A stretch of 64,000 bases of DNA, from contig MEOF01000040.1 in the NCBI GenBank assembly GCA_001769505.1, forward strand, positions 53,743 through 117,742, given 5' to 3'. The notes beneath the pieces were generated by a model. It saw only the letters and a program-made list of their open reading frames with translations, was not told where the DNA came from and did no database searches. The DNA is from Bacteroidetes bacterium GWF2_33_38 (GTDB lineage Bacteria; Bacteroidota; Bacteroidia; Bacteroidales; GWF2-33-38). A program made the position numbers and the translations under genes. Shown piece by piece: positions 17,677 to 25,725 of the stretch; position 1 is the stretch's first letter, and every line of letters begins with the position of its first letter.

Positions 17677-17894
17677 TTGTCAACTTTTTTTTGAACAGTA
17701 TCATTTGAAATTGTATTCCCATTCATCAGTTGCTCTCTGCCTTTTCTAATTCTTTCTATTTGAAAATCTGATAATTCATAAGTTGTTGAAGCCAATTTTG
17801 TATCAACAATTGTCTTTAATGCTTCTAAAAATGATTTGTCCTCTATCAAGAAGATGTTTTCAATTAATTTATTTCTTATTTCTAAAGTACTCAT
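17658..17894 (-). CDS. Antitoxin of the RelE/ParE module
   Basis: This is a 78-residue protein when started at the ATG at 17894 (MSTLEIRNKLIENIFLIEDK). An upstream in-frame ATG would add nine residues rich in bulky hydrophobics and is less likely. It has short N-terminal helices and the segment YELSDFQIERIRKGREQL followed by KKVDKWLSTK. This form is common in Bacteroidota antitoxins partnered with RelE/ParE toxins. It precedes and overlaps the toxin gene, the usual order. It should bind the toxin and repress the shared promoter. Confidence 0.75.
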   Translation of the reverse strand: MSTLEIRNKLIENIFLIEDKSFLEALKTIVDTKLASTTYELSDFQIERIRKGREQLMNGNTISNDTVQKKVDKWLSTK

Positions 17895-18050
17895 ATGAAT
17901 TAAATTTATCCAAAAATACAAAAAATATTTCCAATGTCATAATTTGCATACTTGTTTCAGAAAAATTGGGTGTAACGCTTGATGTTACAATAAAACCTCG
18001 AATATACAAATATCTTTGATTAAGTAACAAAAAGCGAGGAGTATTTTTTC

Positions 18051-18239
18051 TAGAGGGTGCAAGTCCCTTATGTGCGGAAATAACGCTCCGAAACATTAGC
18101 AAGCCTTATCTTAAACTACTAGAAAGCAAATTTTGGTGCAAAGAGCAAAATTTGTATGCAAATCGAACCGCTCCGATAAATCGGAGTGGTGTGAGAGGTT
18201 TACTCCGTTAGGACTTACTGGCGGAGTCATTTACTTGAT
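18051..18239 (+). mobile_element. Group II intron-like remnant, copy 3 (different family)
   Basis: The segment opens with GAGGGTGCAAGTCCCT, like a domain I stem of group II introns. A hairpin follows (GCAAATTTTG 18126-18135 with CAAAATTTG from 18146). Next is a stem ACCGCTCCGA/TCGGAGTGGT with loop TAAA in the place of domain V. It ends with GTGTGAGAGG and a final hairpin (ACTCCG/CGGAGT) ending ACTTGAT. No protein is encoded. It ends about ten bases before the stop of the SH3-domain gene. It shares only the GTGAGAGGTTTA core with copies 1 and 2. Confidence 0.5.
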
Positions 18240-18249
18240 TGTGCACTGT

Positions 18250-18969
18250 TTAATTTGAACCGTCTATTGTTAAAATAAATATATTATTCATTTGTCTAAT
18301 ACTAGCATTATACATATTTGAATTCTCTGTGAAGGTCAAAAAAGAATCTTTTGTTTTTTCTATGAACCAAATTCCGTTTTGACTTTTATTCATGTTTTCG
18401 ATAAAATTATATACAATTAATATTCCCTCTTCAAATCTAACATTTGATAACATATAGGTAGTCTGAAACCATGCATTACCTGCTCTTTCATAATAAACAA
18501 ATCCATTATTAAAAATAATTTCATTATTAATTCGTTCATTATTTCCCCATTCAAATCGTTTCGCAATTCCATGTTCCTTTTCAAATATTTCATTTAGACT
18601 GTATAGAGTTTGTATATTATAAATAGGCTCAAGCTTCGATAAAAATCCACTGTAAATGTAACCAGTAATATTCTTGTAATTTACTTTTATCAAATATCCG
18701 CTTATCGAATAATTTGGAGTCCATTTGTTATTAATTTTTTTAGATTTTATAATTTCCACATCAAACATCTCATTTTCAGTTTCAGAAATAATTTCAACAA
18801 GCTCTCCAAATGGAATTGTTGTCAAAATTTTTCCATTTTCATTTGGTGTCTCTCTAAGATTTAAACCTGAATTTGCCCAAACAAATAAAGTATCTCCTTT
18901 TTGATAATTTATTTGAGCGCAAAGACATAGAGATAATAAAAGCAATAAAAATGTTAATTTGATTTTCAT
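18250..18969 (-). CDS. Secreted protein with bacterial SH3 domain
   Basis: This 239-residue protein has a signal peptide (MKIKLTFLLLLLSLCLCAQ). An SH3b-like domain follows at about residues 25-115 (LFVWANSGLNLRETPNENGK, IPFGELVEII, then GYIYSGFLSKLEP). The NLRETP motif is the hallmark of SH3 type 3 domains, which often bind cell wall. The C-terminal half (about 120-239) is beta-rich and unrecognised. It belongs to the accessory patch and has its 3' end against an intron-like remnant. Confidence 0.75.
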   Translation of the reverse strand: MKIKLTFLLLLLSLCLCAQINYQKGDTLFVWANSGLNLRETPNENGKILTTIPFGELVEIISETENEMFDVEIIKSKKINNKWTPNYSISGYLIKVNYKNITGYIYSGFLSKLEPIYNIQTLYSLNEIFEKEHGIAKRFEWGNNERINNEIIFNNGFVYYERAGNAWFQTTYMLSNVRFEEGILIVYNFIENMNKSQNGIWFIEKTKDSFLTFTENSNMYNASIRQMNNIFILTIDGSN

Positions 18970-19433
18970 TTTATTTATATTATTTAGAAAAAGCTACACT
19001 TTAATAGTGCACAACTCGTTTATATACACCTTTTAGTGAATACTATTTTTCCAAATATACAAAAATAGCTAATAATTCTAGTTTCTAGTTTCATTTTTTT
19101 TCTGACTCAAGTACAAATAAAAAGATTAAACCCAGCTGTAATTAAAAAAGGGAGTGTTCTCACATGGGCTCGAAATGACAAGAAATTTTGAAACGTAATG
19201 CTCTGTCTATCCCTTGTAAACATTTTTTATGCAAAAAATACCCAATCATTAATTTTCAAATCAAAATCAATGCAAAATACAACTCAACATATAAACTTGA
19301 AGGGAAAATTAATCAAGCTTTATTCTGGCTCTGCCAAAGGGTTAAATATCGAAATTTATCGTACATACTCCGTTTTAATATCGAAAGGAATATTAAATTT
19401 TAATATTAGATTTGTAATAAATTTTGTTAAGAA
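18970..19433. other. 464-base non-coding gap
   Basis: Between the divergent SH3 and YjbQ genes I see no convincing gene. An ORF from 19198 to 19485 runs into yjbQ in another frame and has composition like non-coding sequence. A TAGATTTG at 19407-19414 fits the Bacteroidota -7 consensus and may serve yjbQ, without a clear -33 box. Confidence 0.4.
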
Positions 19434-19841
19434 ATGCAGCAAAAAGAAATACGTTTGCCGAAGTTTGAGCGAGGGTTTCACTTAATAACCGATTTAATCG
19501 AAAGAGAATTGACTACATTGCCAAAAATTGGTTTGGTAAATATTTTAATCAAGCATACTTCGGCTGCCATAATCATTAACGAAAATGCAGACTATTCGGT
19601 TCGTGTTGATTTTGAATCGTTTGTAAATAAGTTGGTGCCTGAAAATTTTCAAGGTTTTACTCATATATTCGAAGGCGACGATGATATGCCCGCACATATT
19701 AAGGCTTCTATATTTGGACAAACATTAACCATTCCTATAACAAACGGAAAATTAAATTTAGGAACATGGCAGGGAATTTATTTGTGCGAGTTTCGAAATA
19801 ATGGTGGAGCAAGGCGGTTGGTTTTAACAGTTTACGAATAG
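19434..19841 (+). CDS. yjbQ: YjbQ/UPF0047 family protein
   Basis: This 135-residue protein has the family motifs LIKHTSAAIIINENAD (His and Asn/Glu of the putative active site), DDDMPAHIKAS and GTWQGIYLCEFR. Escherichia coli YjbQ has weak thiamine phosphate synthase activity and forms a trimer; the physiological role is uncertain. It is the first of a run of plus-strand genes, 13 bases before the nitroreductase start. Confidence 0.9.
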   Translation: MQQKEIRLPKFERGFHLITDLIERELTTLPKIGLVNILIKHTSAAIIINENADYSVRVDFESFVNKLVPENFQGFTHIFEGDDDMPAHIKASIFGQTLTIPITNGKLNLGTWQGIYLCEFRNNGGARRLVLTVYE

Positions 19842-19854
19842 ATAATTATTGAAA

Positions 19855-20367
19855 ATGAATTTTATTGAATTGGCAAATACTCGGCAAAGTGTTAGAAACT
19901 ATAGTTCAACACAAGTTGAAAGGGAAAAAATTATGAAATGCATCGAAGCCGCAAGAATTGCACCTTCGGCTTCAAATTCACAGCCTTGGAAATTTATAGT
20001 TGTGGATGAACCCGAATTGAAAAATAAAGTTGCAAGAGAAACGTTTAGCTCACTCGTTTCGTTTAATAAATTTGTATTGCAAGCTCCGGTAATTATTGCA
20101 ATTACAGTTGAAAAAGTGCAGGCAATCACTCAAATCGGAGGAAGAATCAAAAATCGGGAATATGCTTTGTACGACATTGGAATTGCTGCCGAACATTTTT
20201 GTTTGCAAGCAGCCGAGCTTGATTTAGGAACTTGTATGTTGGGCTGGTTTAACGAAAAACCGATTAAGAAATTATTAAATATTCCTGATAAAAGAAGCGT
20301 TGCTTTGCTTATTACACTAGGATATGCCGAAAATAATGTGATTAGAGAAAAGAAAAACAATCGATGA
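19855..20367 (+). CDS. Nitroreductase family protein
   Basis: This 170-residue FMN oxidoreductase starts MNFIELANTRQSVRNYSSTQ; the RxSxRxY motif binds FMN phosphate. The segment ARIAPSASNSQPWKFIVV is the second flavin-binding motif, and GTCMLGWFNEKPIKKLL is the usual C-terminal pattern. Substrates of such small nitroreductases are not predictable from sequence. I chose the ATG at 19855; a TTG two codons earlier is possible. Confidence 0.9.
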   Translation: MNFIELANTRQSVRNYSSTQVEREKIMKCIEAARIAPSASNSQPWKFIVVDEPELKNKVARETFSSLVSFNKFVLQAPVIIAITVEKVQAITQIGGRIKNREYALYDIGIAAEHFCLQAAELDLGTCMLGWFNEKPIKKLLNIPDKRSVALLITLGYAENNVIREKKNNR

Positions 20368-20391
20368 AATGTCGAACTTTAATATTTATTG

Positions 20392-21099
20392 ATGATGGAA
20401 GAACCAATTTTACATTACTATACTGAATACGGATTTGACGAATCTATTGTTCAAGAAATTGTGCTAGGCGAAGTTTTCTCTGCCGTGAAGTTGAAAAACG
20501 GAAACATTGGAGTTTGTGCAAATATGTCGAACGAAATGTCATTAAATATTGTCGATTTACGAACTCCGAATTTAAACAATGTTTGTCAGCGAGTTGTATT
20601 GAATGCATACTATAACGCACTTTTGAATACGGCTCCAAATTACGATACTTGTGGAGATATATTCGATTGTGTAAATTTCTCTAAAGACAAAAAAATTGTA
20701 ATGATTGGTTGCTTTACACCATTAGTTGCAAAATTTGAAAATAAAGGAATTCATCTCGATATTTTCGATTTAAACGAAAGACCTGAAATGAATATTCTCC
20801 CAATCGAAAAACAACAAGATTATCTTTCGAAAGCCGATATTGTAATTCAAACAGCAACTACAATTGCAAATCAAACTTTTACGAACATTGTGAACTCTGT
20901 TTCAAAAAATTGTTCAATATATTTATTAGGCCCATCGTCGATTTTAAACGACGATATGTTTGAGTATCCGCAAATTAAAGCAATTTTTGGTAGTGTTTTC
21001 AATAAGCACGACGATAATTTGTTGCAGCAAATTAAAAGTGGCGACGGTGCTCGAAAATTTTTACCTTTAGCACGAAAAGTATCTATAATTAAAAAATAA
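20392..21099 (+). CDS. DUF364 family Rossmann-like protein
   Basis: This 235-residue protein has an N-terminal DUF4213-like part (residues about 1-85, FSAVKLKNGNIGVCANMSN). A C-terminal DUF364 Rossmann-like domain follows (KIVMIGCFTPLVAKFENKGI, then QTATTIANQTFTNIV and LLGPSSILNDDMF). Some relatives sit with metal or molybdenum genes, but no function is established here. It follows the nitroreductase by 24 bases. Start choice between two consecutive ATGs is arbitrary. Confidence 0.8.
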   Translation: MMEEPILHYYTEYGFDESIVQEIVLGEVFSAVKLKNGNIGVCANMSNEMSLNIVDLRTPNLNNVCQRVVLNAYYNALLNTAPNYDTCGDIFDCVNFSKDKKIVMIGCFTPLVAKFENKGIHLDIFDLNERPEMNILPIEKQQDYLSKADIVIQTATTIANQTFTNIVNSVSKNCSIYLLGPSSILNDDMFEYPQIKAIFGSVFNKHDDNLLQQIKSGDGARKFLPLARKVSIIKK

Positions 21100-21111
21100 A
21101 ACCAATTAAAA

Positions 21112-22332
21112 ATGAAATCCTTAATTCTATTATTTTTTGTTTTAATGTTGGCAAACAACATATTTTCGCAAGTCGATAAAGTAGTATTCAAGGAGTACAC
21201 TCCCGGATATTATCAAAACAACATTTTGAAAGATGTTCAGACATTTGATAAACCTATAAACGAGGAGCCTTACACTTATCTTTCGGTTGATTTAACAAAC
21301 AAAAACTTTCCGACAAACATTGATGAATACACAAGCGTATGGAGAAATAATCCTGTTTCGCAAGGAATTACAGGCACTTGTTGGTGTTTTTCGGCTACAT
21401 CGTTTATGGAGTCGGAAGTAAAACGAATTACTGGAAAAGAAATTAAATTGTCGGAAATGTACACTGTATATTGGGAATATGTTGAGCGTGCAGCCGACTT
21501 TGTGAACACACGTGGTGAAACTTATTTTGCCGAAGGTTCTGAGGCTAATGCGATTCCGAAAATTTGGAAAAAATACGGAATTGTTTCGTTAAGTGATTAT
21601 AATGGAAATCCTGACAATATGCCTTTCTACGACCATCGTACTATGTTCGACGAAATGGATGCATATTTAAAATCGGTAAAATCCCAATCGGCTTGGGATG
21701 AAGACAAGGTTGTTGCAACAATAAAATCAATTTTGAATAAATACATGGGTATTCCGCCGACAACTGTGAGTATTGATGGAAAAAATTATACTCCTAAAGA
21801 ATATCTCGAGAATGTGCTGACTTTAAAAATGACCGATTATTATAGTTTTATGTCAACTATGTCGGTTAAGTACAATGAAAAACATGAATTAGTCGAAGCC
21901 GATAATTGGTGGCATTCAAGCGATTATTATAATTTGTCGCTGAACGATTATTTTCAATTGATTGTTGATGTAATCGAAAAAGGTTACACAATAAGTATTT
22001 GTGGCGATGTCTCTGAGCCAGGTCACAATAGTAATTCAGAAGTTTCGATAATTCCATCTTTTGATATTCCGTCTAATTTTATTAACGATGATTCTCGTCA
22101 ATTTCGATTAAGCAATCAGACCACAACCGATGATCATTGCATTCACTTGGTCGGTTACAAGAAAGTTGCAGATGAATATTGGTTTTTGATAAAAGATTCT
22201 GGTAGTGGAGGATTCGATGGAGCTAATAAAGGTTATAGTTTTATGCATCAAGATTATGTTCGATTGAAAATGATGAACATTATGGTACACAAGGGGGCTG
22301 CTCGAAAAGTATTAGATAAGATAATAAAATAG
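21112..22332 (+). CDS. Secreted C1 family cysteine peptidase
   Basis: This 406-residue protein has a signal peptide (MKSLILLFFVLMLANNIFSQ). The papain-fold nucleophile is Cys90 in QGITGTCWCFSATS. The catalytic His is in DDHCIHLVGYKK. The usual Asn position reads KDSGSGG, so Asp may take its place as in some bleomycin-hydrolase relatives. It is shorter than and clearly different from the PepC-like protein at 6638. Expected site is periplasm or surface. It begins 12 bases after the DUF364 gene. Confidence 0.85.
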   Translation: MKSLILLFFVLMLANNIFSQVDKVVFKEYTPGYYQNNILKDVQTFDKPINEEPYTYLSVDLTNKNFPTNIDEYTSVWRNNPVSQGITGTCWCFSATSFMESEVKRITGKEIKLSEMYTVYWEYVERAADFVNTRGETYFAEGSEANAIPKIWKKYGIVSLSDYNGNPDNMPFYDHRTMFDEMDAYLKSVKSQSAWDEDKVVATIKSILNKYMGIPPTTVSIDGKNYTPKEYLENVLTLKMTDYYSFMSTMSVKYNEKHELVEADNWWHSSDYYNLSLNDYFQLIVDVIEKGYTISICGDVSEPGHNSNSEVSIIPSFDIPSNFINDDSRQFRLSNQTTTDDHCIHLVGYKKVADEYWFLIKDSGSGGFDGANKGYSFMHQDYVRLKMMNIMVHKGAARKVLDKIIK

Positions 22333-22385
22333 GGCTTCATAACTCATAACTTGAAACTTGTAACTTGTAACTTGTAACTCACAAA

Positions 22386-23450
22386 ATGTCAAGAATCGAA
22401 TTGTTGAAAAAATTACTCCCCGGATTTTTACCAATCTTTATTTTTATTCTTGCTGACGAAATTTGGGGAACAAAAATTGGATTACTTGTTGCAATTATTT
22501 TTGGACTTGCACAGCTAGTTTTTACGCTCATAAGAGAAAAACGAGTCGATAAATTTGTTCTTTTCGATACAGCCTTAATTCTTGTTTTGGGTCTTGTTTC
22601 AATATATCTCGAAAATGAAATATTTTTCAAGTTAAAGCCAGCTTTCATCGGTTTTATATTTGTTTTTATTTTGGGAATTTCTGCTTTTTCTAAATTGAAT
22701 ATTATGGCGGTTATGTCGCAACGCTACATAAAAGATGTCTCGATTAACGACATTCAAATTAAGCAAATGAACAAAAGCGTAAAGATTTTATTCATTATTT
22801 TTCTACTGCATTCAATGTTGGTTTTATATTCAGCTTTTTATATGTCCAAAGAGGCTTGGGCTTTTATTAGTGGCGGTTTGTTTTATATTATTTTTGCAGG
22901 TTATTTTGTTTTCGAATTTGTGAAAAATAAATTTCGTTTAAAACATTTAAAAAGCGAAGAATGGCTTCCGATTGTTGACGAAGATGGAAATGTGAAAGCC
23001 AAAGCTCCTCGATCCATTTGTCATAGAAACAAAGAGTTGTTGCATCCGGTCGTTCATTTGCATGTTGTGAATAAAAAAGGCGAATTTTTTTTGCAAAAAA
23101 GACCTGCAAATAAACTGATTCAGCCCGACAAATGGGATACTTCGGTAGGTGGACACGTTTCCTTTAATGAAACCATCGAACAAGCCCTTAAAAAAGAAGC
23201 AATCGAAGAATTAGGAATTGTTGATTTTAAACCGATTTTTGTAAAAAAATATATTTGGGAATCAGACGTCGAACGAGAACTTGTCTTTATGTTTTACACT
23301 CAATACGAAGGAATTGTAAAAATAAATAAAAATGAACTCGCAGATGGAAAGTTTTGGAGGATTTTAGATATTGATAATCAAATAAATAAAGATATTTTTA
23401 CTCCTAATTTCTTAAAAGAATTTGAAATTATCAGAACTTACCTTTCATAA
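22386..23450 (+). CDS. YciB-like membrane domain fused to Nudix hydrolase
   Basis: This is a 354-residue fusion. Residues 1-185 carry about six membrane helices. The opening LLKKLLPGFLPIFIFILADE and the FFKLKPAFIGFIFVFILG segment resemble YciB/IspA-type septation proteins. Residues about 205-354 are a Nudix domain of isopentenyl-diphosphate-isomerase-like type (VHLHVVNKKGEFFLQKRP). Its Nudix box GGHVSFNETIEQALKKEAIE runs into ELGI (near 254-277); the box's usual Arg is Lys. Nudix enzymes hydrolyse nucleoside diphosphate-linked substrates. The fusion places one at the inner membrane. Substrate is unknown. Confidence 0.82.
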   Translation: MSRIELLKKLLPGFLPIFIFILADEIWGTKIGLLVAIIFGLAQLVFTLIREKRVDKFVLFDTALILVLGLVSIYLENEIFFKLKPAFIGFIFVFILGISAFSKLNIMAVMSQRYIKDVSINDIQIKQMNKSVKILFIIFLLHSMLVLYSAFYMSKEAWAFISGGLFYIIFAGYFVFEFVKNKFRLKHLKSEEWLPIVDEDGNVKAKAPRSICHRNKELLHPVVHLHVVNKKGEFFLQKRPANKLIQPDKWDTSVGGHVSFNETIEQALKKEAIEELGIVDFKPIFVKKYIWESDVERELVFMFYTQYEGIVKINKNELADGKFWRILDIDNQINKDIFTPNFLKEFEIIRTYLS

Positions 23451-23580
23451 AATAAGTCAATCGTTTTAATGTGTTAATCTTTGTTAAAAATTAGTTCATA
23501 AAAAAAAAGAACAATCAAAGATATATTTTCATATATTTATAGTTAGTTTTTTCATAAAATTATCACATAAATTTTTACAA
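23451..23580 (+). promoter_or_regulatory. Probable leader of the fibre array
   Basis: This 130-base gap precedes the first fibre gene and is the largest upstream gap in the array. It is very AT-rich. A TAATCTTTG near 23475 is one base longer than the Bacteroidota -7 consensus. Since the following genes are separated by only a few bases, the main promoter should lie here. Confidence 0.3.
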
Positions 23581-25701
23581 ATGAGAAATATCTTTACCTT
23601 CATTTTCGTCTTATTTTTATCTTGTAATCTAGCCTCTTTTTCCCAAAACATTGCTATTACCGACAACGATTTGTACAGTGCAGATTCTAAAGCTATGTTA
23701 GATGTAAATTCAGCAACGAAAGGAATGTTGATTCCTCGTGTTACTACGATTGCTCGATTGGCTATTGCAACACCTCCAACAAGTTTATTGGTTTTCGACA
23801 CAAGCTTAAATCAGTTTATGTATTACAATGGAGCAACGTGGGTTAATCTTGTAACATCAGAAACCGATACATTGTGGTCTGCCGGATTAGGAAACATTTA
23901 TTTATCCAACACACTTTTAAATTTAGGAGTTGGTTCTACCGATCCAAAAGGTAAGTTAGAAGTGAAAGCGGACATATTGAATGGCTTGAATGAGCCTATT
24001 TTCGATGTGGTGAACAGTAATGGAGATACAATTTTTGCAGTTTATCCCAACGGTGTTAGAATAAATGTATATGATGATACATTAACAAGAGCATCAAGTA
24101 CTAAAGGAGGTTTTGCAGTTGGCGGATTTAGTCCATCAAGAGGAGCATCAGACAAAGAATATTTGAGAGTAACTCCCGATAGCGTTCGTATTTATATTGA
24201 GGAAGGTAATTTAAATAGAGCATCAAGTACTAAAGGTGGTTTTGCGGTTGGTGGTTTTAGTCCATCAAGAGGATTTGTACCTACCGATTATTTTAACGTT
24301 TATGGTTCTAACGATGCTACTATAATTGACCCAAGCGAATCACGCATATTGTGGTATCCATTGAAAGAGGCGTTATTATCTGGGCGGGTTTTGGTTGAGT
24401 CGCCTGATAGCGTAGGAACAAATTCAATGGCAACCGGTTTTGAGTCAAAAGCGATTGGAAATTACTCGCAGGCATTTGGTTATCAAACTAGAGCATTCGG
24501 GTTAAATTCTACGGCAATTGGTTACCTTGCTAATGCAATCGGCGATAATTCTTATGCATTGGGAAATCAATCTTTGGCAAGCGATACAGCTTCTTATGCT
24601 ATTGGTACAGAGGCTCATGCAACCGGATTAAGAAGTTTTGCAATTGGTTCAAGAGGAATTGATGTTTACGGCTTTCCAATTGGCTCAACAACTGCAAGTG
24701 GTGATTATTCATATGCTTTTGGAATGGGTTCTATTGCTTCTGCTCAAGGAGCTTTTTCAATAGGAACTAAAACAACTGCTTCGGGAACTTATTCTACGGC
24801 GATTGGAAATAAGTCAACTGCTTCAAATCAGAATACAATAGCGATAGGATATAATGCAGTGGCTAGTGGATCTAGTTCAATAGCAATTGGGGCAGATGCT
24901 GTTGCTTCGGGGCAAAGTTCATTGGTTTTTGGAAATGGATGTACATCAACCGAATATTGTGCGTTTTCTTCTGGTAATTGGTGTCGTGCAGAGGGAAGTG
25001 GTTCCGTAGCAATGGGAAGCAATACAGTTGCTAGTGGGCACAATGGCTCGATATCTCTAGGATATTTAACTACTGCAAGTGGCGGTTCTTCCGTTGCCAT
25101 GGGTTCTACAACAACGGCAAGCGGCATGAATTCTACCGCAATTGGAGGATATACTGTTGCAAGTGGCTATGGCTCTACAGCTTTAGGAAGTGATATTATT
25201 GTTCAAGGTAGTCGTTCATTTGGAATAGGGTTAAATAATCCATTTCCATCTAGTTGGACAATTACTCAAGATAATACCATGTCAATCATGGGTGGTAATG
25301 TTGGAATTGGAACGGTTTCTCCTGATAAGCTTTTGCATGTTGCTGGAGATGCACGTGTTGAAGGAGATATTTATTATGGTGTTGGAATAAATACATATTC
25401 AAAACCAGACTTTGTTTTTAATCCGAATTATACCAAGAAATTTACCATTTCAGAAGTTGAAGAATTTATTGTTAAAAACAACCATTTGCCATGGGTAACT
25501 TCAGCCAAAAACGAAAAAGATGGTGTCAATTTAACTCGCATGTCATTCGAGACTCTTGAGTCAGTCGAAAATATTCAAATGCAAATAATCGAACTTAAGA
25601 ATGCAAATGAAGATTTGAAAAATATAATCGTTGACCAAAACAATCTCTTAAGGCAAATGAAAAAGGAAATTGACGATTTACAAAAATCGAAAAAGGAATA
25701 A
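23581..25701 (+). CDS. Exported fibre protein A: YadA-like shaft, coiled-coil C-terminus
   Basis: This 706-residue protein opens the array. A signal peptide (about 1-22) is followed by the conserved N-terminal domain, here in the variant with KGMLIPRVTTIARLAIATPP and DTLWSAGLGNIYLSNTLLN that only the last array member shares. Motif KGGFAVGGFSPSRG occurs near residues 172 and 216. Residues about 276-560 are 14-15-residue YadA/Hep_Hag-type repeats (AIGxxxxASGxxSxAxG) that should form a left-handed beta-roll. A C-terminal module carries SEVEEFIVKNNHLPWVTSAK, known from many Bacteroidota fibre proteins, and then a coiled coil (about 660-706). No T9SS sorting domain or beta-barrel anchor is seen. 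Confidence 0.85.
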   Translation: MRNIFTFIFVLFLSCNLASFSQNIAITDNDLYSADSKAMLDVNSATKGMLIPRVTTIARLAIATPPTSLLVFDTSLNQFMYYNGATWVNLVTSETDTLWSAGLGNIYLSNTLLNLGVGSTDPKGKLEVKADILNGLNEPIFDVVNSNGDTIFAVYPNGVRINVYDDTLTRASSTKGGFAVGGFSPSRGASDKEYLRVTPDSVRIYIEEGNLNRASSTKGGFAVGGFSPSRGFVPTDYFNVYGSNDATIIDPSESRILWYPLKEALLSGRVLVESPDSVGTNSMATGFESKAIGNYSQAFGYQTRAFGLNSTAIGYLANAIGDNSYALGNQSLASDTASYAIGTEAHATGLRSFAIGSRGIDVYGFPIGSTTASGDYSYAFGMGSIASAQGAFSIGTKTTASGTYSTAIGNKSTASNQNTIAIGYNAVASGSSSIAIGADAVASGQSSLVFGNGCTSTEYCAFSSGNWCRAEGSGSVAMGSNTVASGHNGSISLGYLTTASGGSSVAMGSTTTASGMNSTAIGGYTVASGYGSTALGSDIIVQGSRSFGIGLNNPFPSSWTITQDNTMSIMGGNVGIGTVSPDKLLHVAGDARVEGDIYYGVGINTYSKPDFVFNPNYTKKFTISEVEEFIVKNNHLPWVTSAKNEKDGVNLTRMSFETLESVENIQMQIIELKNANEDLKNIIVDQNNLLRQMKKEIDDLQKSKKE

Positions 25702-25725
25702 AGTATAAATTAAGTATAAATAATT

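Noticed and set aside
16117..18239. The gene-repeat-gene-repeat layout with a toxin-antitoxin pair looks like integron cassettes with attC sites.
   Set aside because: The repeats lack the paired RYYYAAC/GTTRRRY core sites and the attC stem architecture, only two of three repeats are related, and no integrase is present. The group II intron-like 3' end fits better.
19198..19485. A 95-codon plus-strand frame upstream of and overlapping yjbQ.
   Set aside because: Its composition is typical of non-coding AT-rich DNA, it overlaps the well-supported start of yjbQ, and no family resemblance is seen.
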